Below, in pieces: positions 25,401 through 37,400 of a DNA stretch of 64,000 bases. The notes beneath the pieces were generated by a model. The model did no database searches, was not told the DNA's origin, and worked only from the letters and a program-made list of their open reading frames with translations. Each line of letters starts with the position of its first letter. Position 1 is the stretch's first letter. The position numbers were made by a program, and so were the translations under genes. Source of the stretch: Hofstenia miamia (lineage: Eukaryota > Xenacoelomorpha > Acoela); the NCBI GenBank assembly GCA_004352715.1, contig SCFE01000074.1, positions 286,041 to 350,040 on the forward strand. The letters are read 5' to 3'.

Positions 25401-28400
25401 CAATTTAGTCCCAATGAATTTTGTCAAAACGGCATGAAATTTTCTAGTCCGATCATTTCTTTGGTCCTACGACATAAATTTCAATTTCACCAAATTGGAA
25501 AAAATTTTGAGTAATATTCTGAAATCTGTGTTTGTAGGTTCTTCATTTCTGCTCCCAGTCTACTGAAATGTTTAGTCCAAGACCCATGGGACTGATTGGT
25601 TCCGCCGAACTCTAATAGTGGTTCGTCAAATTGACAACAATGCGAACTGAAATTAGAATACAGTTCAGACATGTGCTATGATTGGAATGATTTTGGAATG
25701 CTTTTGATTCTGGCCTCAGCCAAGCCTACCTCAGTTTCATTTCTAGTTATAATTTCATTTATTTTCAATTTCAATCGTGTTCAAAATCAAATTAAATTTA
25801 AAAAATTTAAAGTTATATATCCGTGGCCAGGACATAGAATAATTCACCCAGTAAACTGCTATATATCACAAACTTTCTCTAGATAATTATATTAATTGCA
25901 GTGTAATTAATTAATAAAAATTTATGTGCACTTATAGTGTAAAACAGAAAGAGTTCCGTACTTGCGCATGTAAGCTAGATTGGTATAGCTGTATGAGTAT
26001 ATTGCAGCATTTAATTAACCCATATCATTTGACATTAACCTAATTTTGTCGTATTCGCTCTGCTGCTTTGATTTGTTTTGTTTGAAACTGTTATGCAGAG
26101 ACTGTTGAGCCTGATAGTTTTGATAACTCTTTTCCTACTTTAGAGAAAGGGCTCAACGCTTTGTATGATCCTGACTGAAATCATTTACTATATTGCATCT
26201 TACTGTTTTTAAATTTTATTCACAAAAAACTCATTTACAAACAACTCTTGTATATATATATTCTGACTGGTAGGCATCACCACATGTGTCAATAATTTTA
26301 ATCAATTACCACCTTAACACTTATTCAAACCTGTTTAATCGTGATGCCCATAGAGGGGGGATTTTATAAATGCAATATCCCACTCTACGCAAATTATATT
26401 TCCCCTTTTTGTTCACGCTGTATTTCAATGCAAACATCACTTTAGGTATTAACATATGTAAGGAAAACGGAAAATTATTCTGATTAATTATTATTTTTTA
26501 AATGAATCCCTTAGTAACATGTGGATAATATTTATTATATCACTGACATATACCAACTGTAATAATACTGCAATTAATCTTAAACTGTCCATAGTTACTT
26601 TAAATGCACAACATTTTATACACATCCTCAAACTATTTTCTCCAAGTCTATTGCGAAATTTGTGAATCCTGTGATTTGGAAAATTCTATTGGTAGGTGAA
26701 CTTCCCTGTTACAATGAAAATTTGTGATAAAAATTTTTCTTCGGTTTTTAAGCACATCACTGAAAATCCTATTTTTCCAGGAATCTTCAAGTTCTTCCCC
26801 TACCTAATGTTCAGGAAATAAAATGGCAGCAACAACTAGTCCAAAATATTTTGTTTTCTGCAAGCAAACTACCCACGTCCCGTCCAAGTCTTAATTAAGG
26901 ATGAAAATGAAAGAGGAAGCAATTCTCTCTCCAGTGGTGTTTTCATGTTTTAGATTCTTTATTATTTAGTGAGCTACGAGCGTTTAAAAAGTTAATATAG
27001 AAACTATCCCAAATTGTAAAAAATGCTTGAGAAGTTTAAGGTTAAGAGATTAGTTTCATTGAGTAAATAGGTTTACCTTATCGCTGTCATAATTGTATAC
27101 TGTTATATCCTGTTATTTTCACACCACCCCATAACACATATAATGTATTGAACATAGTAGTGGCACCAGATCATACTGAGTTAAATAGATGTTTTCACTC
27201 TAATAAAACTAAAATGATATCAAATTGATCAAACAACATGAGTGCTGTCAAAACTTATTCTACTCTTGTTTTGTTCTGGATCTGATTTGTGACTACGCAA
27301 ACCTGACCTGAAACTTAACCTTACCTGATTAATCCTGATGGACTTGAGTTAATAATCCTGACCTAAATCAACACTACATCTAGGACCTAAATAACAAAGT
27401 AATTCCATAAATATAGCAAAAAAATTTTCTCCAAATTTGAACGAATATTTTTAATAAACAATTTTTGACAATTTTTAATGCCTAATAGTTATGTAGGTAC
27501 CTAGATATGTACAAAATATTAAGTAGTAAAAAGTATCTACTATACTCCAAAACGGGTACAGAAAATTTAATACATAAAATCAGGTTGAGACCCCATATTG
27601 ACTTGCACCGTGTCCCCTCCCCCCCCCAAATTTAAAGTGACGCCAATATTTGACTCTTAAGTATAATGAGATAATTTCTATAAATTTATTTCTACTCGTG
27701 TATAATTGTGTAGAAGGTGCCACATTTTTATATTATGTCGATTTTATATAAACAGCTGTAGATCTGATAGGGAACATTTTCTTTATTATATTTTACATTT
27801 TATGTAGTGAGCGGAATATTTAGTCAGAAAATGAAAGTTTCTGTTTAAAACATGCCTAAGTATGCTTAAGTGGTATTTAATGTGGATGTTCTCTATTTAG
27901 GATGAAACAAAACTTAAAACAAAAGCACAAGAAAAGAAAAATGAAGAAACCCAAAAGGAATTGAGTGAAATTCTAAAAGTCCTCAACGAAAAGCAAAGTA
28001 GGCTAACTTCGAAAAAACGGGTATTTAAATATTTGATAACTAATATTCTGTAATCCAAACGTTACAAATTTTAGTGTTAAGGTGTTATTTAAATCCGCTA
28101 TCCCGTTAAGCTATTTATAAAAAAACTCAATATTTTAATACTAGTTTTGAAAAACTTAATTCCTATAACATTCATGTCATTTGATGAACAATAAGAGTGT
28201 GCTATAAAGAACTCGATTCGAAGTGTTCAAAGCATTTGGCTTACAAGAAAGTTTGATACAGATAAAATTCGTGTCTAACAAATAAAGCTTTTAATTTGTG
28301 TATAATTTATCAGCGTTTTTAAGTGGTTCAGATTGTAAGCGTTTGTGAATTATGAGTTCTCTTTTCTAAATATGAGCTAAGCGTAACCAATACAACATCC

Positions 28401-31400
28401 TCCTTTTTTCACTAGTTCTTAAGTTGAAGTGATAGCTTGAATTTATTGGGCAACCATAGTATTGTGGAGGTTTTCTTTCTCTTTGTGGTCTCTCCTTTAT
28501 ACGGGATGAATTGGTGCTTCCCGACGTTGTTGGTGCTTTTTCATTTCCTGTTGCTTCGGTGATGTGGGAAGTGGATGCATCATCTTGAACTAACCCATCG
28601 AAATCGTCTACGGGGCTATAGTTCATTATTGTTTCTGCTGCCGGAGCTTTGCCCAAGTCTATCAAATGTCGTCGATTTCTTCGGATAAAAACTTTTCCCA
28701 CTTTCACAATATATGATCTTGGTCATTTTGCTTTACCAACCACGACTCCAATAGAGTTTCCCAATGTTACAATTCGTACATTTGCTCCAGGCTTTAGATC
28801 TTCTAATGCTCGCGCCTGACAGTTGTAGAATTTTTCCTGAGAAGATCTGTATCTGCTTTCCAATTTTTTAAATTCATTTCTTGGAACCACTTTTGGGACG
28901 AGCACTTCATTTTTAACCAGTGCATTGGATCTTAGACGGCGACTATACAACAACTGAGCTGGGGAGTACTTACAGAATGATAACGGTGAGTTATTATGGT
29001 CCATCAGTGCTCTTCTGTAGTCGGAAGTCTTCTTAAAAATCTCTTTGAAAATTCTGACTGCCCTTTCGGCCATACCATTGGATTGCGGATACTTGGGACT
29101 GCTATGCAGCAATGAGATGCCNGGGCCGTCCATATGTGTATTGATGAAAATGTGTACAAGCATACGTGATGGCTAGCAATTCTTTTTCGATCTGTGAATA
29201 GTTTTCTTCTGTCTTTGTCATCGATCTTGCAGCATAAGCGACTGGTTTATTTTCTTGAATGAGACAAGCTCCTAGTGCTGATTTTGATGCATCCGTTTGT
29301 ATAGTGACAGGTAGCTTATTATCGAAATGCCTTAGTATTGGATCGGACATTAGGAGCTCCTTCAAGTGTTGGATGGATTTTTCGTGTTGCTTATCCGACA
29401 TAAATTGCGAATCTTTCTTTAGCAGGTGTCGCAAAGGCGTTGTAATTTCGGAGTAGTTAGGAATAAACTCGGATAAATAGTTGACCATTCCAAGAAATCG
29501 TTGAAGAGCCTGTTCATCTGTTGGTGTTAAGTATCTTTCAATAACTTGTACCTTATTTGGGTCGGGATGAAATTCACGGTGATAAATCCCATGTATTTTA
29601 CAGTGTTCTTCTATTAAGTTTGATATTCCTTAAGAGTATTCATTGTAGTACTAATTTTACTGTTTCAATATGAGTTTCTCTTGTCGCTGTAGCTATGCAG
29701 ATGTCGTCGTGGATTGCGATTACGTTTTCTATGTCTCCAAACTCTCGATCAATCATACTCTGTGATTTGTCTGATGCAGATGACAATCCAAACGGTAGTC
29801 GGTTCCAACAATATCGACCAAATGGCGTGTTAAAGGTACACAGGAGTGCTGAACGCCTTGTTAACGGAATATGCCAGTAACAATTTGAGAGATCCATGAC
29901 TGTAAAAACTTCTTGCCATTGAAGAACTCTCGAAGTCTTGCGTTCGAAGGCGGATAGTGGTATTCTCGGTTAATTTGTTGGTTCAGTGTTATGTTATCAA
30001 AAGTAATCCTTAAATCTCCGTTAGACATTTCGACAACTATCATGCTACCAACCCATTCTGTTGCTTCATCCACCTTTGAAATTATTCCAGATGCTTGAAG
30101 ATCTTTCAACTTGCTTTTCAACCTTGGAATTAACGACAAAGGGTATCTTCTAGGGGATGCATAATTGGTCTTGCAAATCGCTTCAAGGGGATTTCGTANN
30201 NNNNNNNNNNNNNNNNNNNNNNNNNNNNNNNNNNNNNNNNNNNNNNNNNNNNNNNNNNNNNNNNNNNNNNNNNNNNNNNNNNNNNNNNNNNNNNNNNNNN
30301 NNNNNNNNNNNNNNNNNNNNNNNNNNNNNNNNNNNNNNNNNNNNNNNNNNNNNNNNNNNNNNNNCACTGATGGGAATATTCTGTCCGTTATAACCAGTAA
30401 GCTTGTCACGAGATCGTGATATTGGTATTTTTTTGTTAGACTTCTTTTCAATTTCTTTTAGGATTTTTAATGGTAAGACGTTACATTGAGCACCAGAATC
30501 AACTTTGATGTTAAGGGTATAGTCCTCAATTAGGATAGTTGTTGTAATGTCTTTAATTCTTGTTTTTCCCTTTGACGAATGGATCACATCGCATTCATAA
30601 CTTGATTCGTCTTCACTTTGTGCATCTTCTTCATCCAAATTGTCCAAATCTTTGCGTCTTTGATCGTGAAAAGCGTTCCTTTGCAAATGGGCTCTGGATT
30701 TGACCGCGAAATGGTTCGCCTTGCCGCATTTATTGCACTTTTTTCCGAATGCTGGACAATTTCTAGCCGCATGATTCCTTCCACACTGTCTACATTCATA
30801 ATATTGCGTGCTTAACTGATTCTTTCTTCGTCTAATAGCTTCGATTTCTTGTTTGGTGTTAGCATCTTCATCATCAATATTCAGTTGCCGTAAGTGTTCG
30901 GTCGCTTCCTCAGCTGCGCGACAGAATTGAGTAGATTTTTGGAGATCGATATTGGCTTCTTTCAAAAGTCTTTCTTGCAATCGGATGTCTTGAATTGAGA
31001 ATATAATTCGATTCTGAATAAGACTATCTTAGAGTGGTCCAAAATTGCAGTGTTTTGCCTCGGTTCTTAACATATTCACAAATTGATCAATTTGCACATT
31101 AGATTTAGAAAGCTTCAAAAATTGAAATCGTTCAAAAACTTTATTGGTTCCTCGTTTAAAGTAATCATCAAGTTTCTTCATGACATTTTCGAATTTATTT
31201 TTATCCTCTGTTCTTGGCCATGTAAAATTCGTAAAAAATTCATTTGCTGCGTCTCCAATGCATCGAAGCAGAATTCCAATTTTAACCTTGTCCCGCTTTT
31301 CGTCAACCTCAGTGGCTTCCATGAACAGCATAAAGCTTCGTTTCCATTTGGTCCATTCGATTGCTATACTTGGACTATCGATATCAAAGGGAAGAGGCTT

Positions 31401-34400
31401 CAATGTTTCGAATGCCATCCCACCGCTGTCACCATGTAATGATTTGACAGTACNNNNNNNNNNNNNNNNNNNNTGGCTTCCATGAACAGCATAAAGCTTC
31501 GTTTCCATTTGGTCCATTCGATTGCTATACTTGGACTATCGATATCAAAGGGAAGAGGCTTCAATGTTTCGAATGCCATCCCACCGCTGTCACCATGTAA
31601 TGATTTGACAGTACCAATGAGTAAAATCGTTTTATTATAACACAAGCGACAAGGATTACAATTATATACAATAGACACTACAGAGTGACAAGTATGCCAG
31701 GACGCATCATGGTAAATATTAACTAGTGTGCCAGTACATCCCAGGCAAATATGAGGTAAGCGTAACCAATACAACAATACATTGGTTAGTTTTCTTAAAC
31801 TTTTGGTTGTTTTCAATAAAAATAACCTTTATGATTATTTTGAAGAATGGGATTTCTCAAATAAAACTCTGTTCAACTTCTACTCAATTTATTCTGACGA
31901 ATAAAAAAATGTCATTTTTTTCTGCTTGGATCTCTTCTTTTTAAATTTGGAGGGAATATCAATAAAAGTATTAATGACTTCGTATGAAAAGCATAACAGC
32001 CGAATACTTCATTTTTGTTGTTAATTTCAATATGTTGGGCGGTTGTGCATTCGGAGCACCTTTATTTTGGTTCGATTATTATGACCAGATATTGTAGTGT
32101 GATTTAGTCAATCGAAGCTGCTGAGAAATCCTGTCAAGATCTTAAAGCTAAAGAGAACATCCTCACTTATGAACTTGAAAGATTGAGGGAGGACAATGAG
32201 AAATTGAGGCAGATTGGCGTCACTATCACTCAGGAAGAACTCCAAACCGAGCTTTCTCATGCCGAAGAAAAAGGGAAAATGGAGAAGACTCTTAAAGAGG
32301 TATAGTTATCGTCTATAACGTTTGCTATTACGTATGTTATCTATTGTGGATGTATTGTATATAAATGTTGTTTCATTATTGTTTTAAACAATTATAAAAT
32401 TAATGGAATTGAGCTAAAATCCCTGTGTTTAAGAGCCATCTAGTTTATCTTTGTTGAAATCTTTTGAATTTGAAATTATTTCTCAGCAATTCGTATTCAA
32501 TTTGTATTTGAAAATATACGAGAAATGCAATAAGATGACTTAATTTTTTAGTAGATCATATTTCAAATATTCACAAACAGTTTATTCTCAAATTACATTT
32601 TAGATTCAATCCAGATATACCACGACAAACGAAGATAATGCACGTTTTTCCACTGCAAATAAAGAGCTGACACTTGGTAATGTGATTCATTTGCTTATAG
32701 TCATGGTGTCAACACAATACTTTCATTTGCAAGCAGTAGCGCGTTTACGATTTATAAAACGGGGGCTGGCACCCATTTTTACAGAAAAAAAATTGCAAAA
32801 AAAAGTTTTTTCAACAAAATGCAATCGTCTGTTTTTAGCAGGTANNNNNNNNNNNNNNNNNNNNNGGTGTCAACACAATACTTTCATTTGCAAGCAGTAG
32901 CGCGTTTACGATTTATAAAACGGGGGCTGGCACCCATTTTTACAGAAAAAAAATTGCAAAAAAAAGTTTTTTCAACAAAATGCAATCGTCTGTTTTTAGC
33001 AGGTAATCGATTGATAACATCTTGAATTAACGTGAACTATTTTCAATTTTGAGGAAAATAGAACATTTTTCTTAAGTGTCGCAGTTGGCCCCAAAAGAGG
33101 GTAGGGGGCGGCCTCCGTTCCCCCCACCCCTAAACGCGCTACTGTTTGCAAGTAACTTGAAATATTTCAATTATATTGGTAGTAACAAAAATACACTCTG
33201 TCTCGTATTTTTATAGTGTTTGTAACACAAATATTGTATCGATATTGATGCGGATCCGTTCGATGTTGGACTGTATGCAAAGAGGATTTCATTCACTGCA
33301 TAAACAAAATAGAAAAACCAATTTGAGAAAACGTCTGGTATTTTTGAAGACTCGTGCCGCATAAAGCGACTAACATTCTTTATGGTTCATAATGGTTCTG
33401 GATTTTTCATAACAGTAAAATTTTGTATGCAATAGTTGGAAAATGTGTATTGAATTATGCAAGAATATAGCCGGTATTAATGAATCAATGATGTTCAACT
33501 AATATAATTCTTAAAGTGATTTAATTTTTTAAGACGTAGTCCTTCAAACGACTTGAAACTGATTTTGTTAAAAAAATTGTTTTTCCATTTATATCATACT
33601 AAGAACAACTGCTATCAATATCTACTTTAGATGTAGAAACTACTGAAAGCGAATCATCAGAAAAAAGAGAAGAATTAAAGGCTTTAGTTGATGAGTAATT
33701 ATTTGCTTATAAAATTGAAACGAAAAAAATTTTAGGTGGTGCAACTAAAATTTCGGTTTATTTTTGCATTCCAACTTTTTTCTAAATGAAGGATCTTTTT
33801 TAATTTTCTTGTGAGGTGATCCAAAAAAATATTCTCTAAAATAGCGTTAGCAATTGTGTGAACTAAAGCGTTAACTAGACTATTTGTTAATTCGCTTTTC
33901 AAATTATTAGCAGAGTATTTCACGCAATGTTCTTCTTGGAAAACAACGAGTGCGTAATTAACATTTAATTAACGCCTCAATTCACGCTATTTCTAACGCT
34001 TTGGACTGAAATATGATATTAAGTAGTTCTGATTCTGAGATAATATTAATTTCTTCTCTTTACTAATCATTTTTGTTTAAAATATGTATAATTAATATTA
34101 ATAGATTTTTTAATATATACGGCAGACAAGCCCCATATTATATGTATAGTAATATACCCGGTGTAACTTATTTTGCTAATTTCATATTGTAAAAGACGAG
34201 AATGTTTATTTAACGTTGCTGTCCCTCCATGCCCAATAAAACAACAATATCAGACAATTTCATTTTTAAAAATACACTTAAAAGGTAGTTGTAATGGGGT
34301 TTTTGTAGAGGAAAATGGAAATCAATGCTAAATTGCATTGTAGTAAGTGTGCTATCAAGAATTTAATGAGTGCAAATACCATCTTTGAATTGATTGAAAA

Positions 34401-37400
34401 TTTTCGATTTTCTTCAATATATATTAGTTTGTGTTGTTACCATATTTACCATGACAAAATTTTACGTTAACATTACATTCCAAATGAATACAGTCATATA
34501 TCACTTGAATTCATTAATTCATTGATTCCAGCCCTTTCAATACGATGCAATAAACCCAGTATTTTAAATTTTCCGAAATTTTTAATAATTATATATATTC
34601 CCAAAACCCTACAGGCAAAAAAACGATGATTTAAAACGTCATACCGAGATCATATTGACCACATGGGATAAATTACTTTTTTTATGGAAAAAAGACGACT
34701 TATTATTAAATGTTAGTTACAACCCATGTAAAAGGTTTAGGAAAGCATTTATAGATTTAAAAGTTCATGAGATTGAATGCGCCTTGGCAAGGTGTAACAA
34801 CATGATGCTTGGAGACTACAACTTGAAATATCTCAATATGTATGATAAAATTGAAATTGAAAGCTTTTGCAATATTTTTGGCTTGAATGTTGTTAACACC
34901 GAAATTCCTACTCGCAATGCAGCTCTGCTAGAATATTTCATCACTAATATAAGTCAACAATTTGAAAATCTAGTTTTCACAACATTCTCAGACCCTAANN
35001 NNNNNNNNNNNNNNNNNNNNNNNNNNNNNNNNNNNNNNNNNNNNNNNNNNNNNNNNNNNNNNNNNNNNNNNNNNNNNNNNNNNNNNNNNNNNNNNNNNNN
35101 NNNNNNNNNNNNNNNNNNNNNNNNNNNNNNNNNNNNNNNNNNNNNNNNNNNNNNNNNNNNNNNNNNNNNNNNNNNNNNNNNNNNNNNNNNNNNNNNNNNN
35201 NNNNNNNNNNNNNNNNNNNNNNNNNNNNNNNNNNNNNNNNNNNNNNNNNNNNNNNNNNNNNNNNNNNNNNNNNNNNNNNNNNNNNNNNNNNNNNNNNNNN
35301 NNNNNNNNNNNNNNNNNNNNNNNNNNNNNNNNNNNNNNNNNNNNNNNNNNNNNNNNNNNNNNNNNNNNNNNNNNNNNNNNNNNNNNNNNNNNNNNNNNNN
35401 NNNNNNNNNNNNNNNNNNNNNNNNNNNNNNNNNNNNNNNNNNNNNNNNNNNNNNNNNNNNNNNNNNNNNNNNNNNNNNNNNNNNNNNNNNNNNNNNNNNN
35501 NNNNNNNNNNNNNNNNNNNNNNNNNNNNNNNNNNNNNNNNNNNNNNNNNNNNNNNNNNNNNNNNNNNNNNNNNNNNNNNNNNNNNNNNNNNNNNNNNNNN
35601 NNNNNNNNNNNNNNNNNNNNNNNNNNNNNNNNNNNNNNNNNNNNNNNNNNNNNNNNNNNNNNNNNNNNNNNNNNNNNNNNNNNNNNNNNNNNNNNNNNNN
35701 NNNNNNNNNNNNNNNNNNNNNNNNNNNNNNNNNNNNNNNNNNNNNNNNNNNNNNNNNNNNNNNNNNNNNNNNNNNNNNNNNNNNNNNNNNNNNNNNNNNN
35801 NNNNNNNNNNNNNNNNNNNNNNNNNNNNNNNNNNNNNNNNNNNNNNNNNNNNNNNNNNNNNNNNNNNNNNNNNNNNNNNNNNNNNNNNNNNNNNNNNNNN
35901 NNNNNNNNNNNNNNNNNNNNNNNNNNNNNNNNNNNNNNNNNNNNNNNNNNNNNNNNNNNNNNNNNNNNNNNNNNNNNNNNNNNNNNNNNNNNNNNNNNTA
36001 TATATATATATATGCGTAAATTTTAATATTAATAATAATAGTACAGTATAGACTATTGAAATTTCATTAATTAATTTAACACAATCGGAGGAAAATTATG
36101 TTTAACTTGCCACAATCAGAAATGGTCTAAAATAATTATCATTAAAGAGGCCTATAAATGAAACTACATTTAGAAAAGGCACATTGCACTAATTTGAGCT
36201 CAAATAGTCCACATTTGCAACATAACTATGCTAAATTGAGTCATAGCTAAAATGTGAAAATTCACAAGATGGTGGGTTGAAGCACGACATTAAAATTTAC
36301 ATAACTGTTAGGACATGTTTGGGTTTATTTGGACTCAGCAAGGGTTTTTAAATGTATCATCTTAAGAAATTGTTCATTTATGCGACATTGATGATTACTA
36401 GATTGTTATTTTTCGAGGGCGATCTTTATTTGTTTTCCTTTTATAAATTACACCAAAGTCGACTTTAATCACGACCTGGCGATTTGCAGTACAAAAAAGA
36501 AAAGAAGCAAAAAATACTTTTCCAAGTAGAAAATTGGTACAAAATTTTGTCCAAGTATGCAATACAGAGAACATAAAAAATTTATTTCGGCTTTGTGGAT
36601 CTACAATTACTCCATTTGCTTCGAAACAAAAAAAGGTTTCATCAATTATAATTATTAATTAAAGTGTTCCACAAATAATGACATGAATTTAATGTCTAGA
36701 AATATTGCATATCCAACTAGAAAAGTTAGATAAAATTTCCTGTTTTTTTTTATGCCAAATCATATATTTTGATATATAGAAAAATGTTTGTTTATTGTTA
36801 ATGGAAATATTGTATTTGAATATACTTTTTACAGCGATATGTAAAATAGCTAATTCTTTGTCTTGGTTGCTTAAAGTAACTTCTTATATCAAATCCTGGC
36901 ATGGAGTGAGTAATTTTGTGGCCTCATTTTTGTTAATTTTACGGATATCCGCCAGGCCCTGATTAAAGTAGGCCTTGATTACACATTTCACAATGGTTTA
37001 GCACTAAACTCCCAGCCAATTTCTTTTATATGCAGTAATGGCTTCATTAAAATCTTTTAAGCTCTAATACGATACCTAAAATCTGGAAGCATCACAGGAT
37101 AGAAGAGTGTCACATTTCTACGCTTTAAAATCGTACTCGGTGCACTTTTGTGCGAAGTCTCCAGTACCGGACAATGATGCGCATCAACAGGATGGCTTAT
37201 CTGCAGAAATAGAAACTGCTGAGGTTAGTTGTCGCTCCCATGAGTTTTAGTTGATTCTCTGAAAATTAAGTATTAAGAAAATTTGAAAGTTTTAAAAAAT
37301 CAGAAATTTCATTGAAATACAATTAGTAGCTTTCCTGACACAGGAATTACGTTTAAAACAAATGTTCACTATTGCACGGGGCACACTAACTAAAAGTTTC

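Larger units (their letters stand above)
28372..31776 (-). mobile_element. Degenerate Ty3/Gypsy LTR retrotransposon in intron 8
   Basis: On the minus strand, in order: 5' LTR (31776-31596), primer-binding-like TGG, gag with zinc knuckle, aspartic protease, reverse transcriptase, RNase H, end of integrase, polypurine tract and a stub of the 3' LTR. The motifs resemble the K02A2.6-like Gypsy group. The copy is dead: a stop in gag, frame changes in RT, an internal pol loss at the N at 29122 and a truncated 3' LTR. A 166-N gap (30199-30364) removes part of protease/RT. It is antisense to the host gene. Confidence 0.9.

Noticed and set aside
34615-34640. Extra coiled-coil exon after the acceptor CCCTACAG
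   Set aside because: Reads in a fitting phase (QKNDDLKRHTE), but there is no donor giving the phase needed by exon 12, and the frame runs on into the LINE endonuclease.
34655-36019. 454-codon open frame
   Set aside because: Most of it is the 1001-N gap; only 34615-34997 has sequence, and that is a LINE endonuclease fragment.
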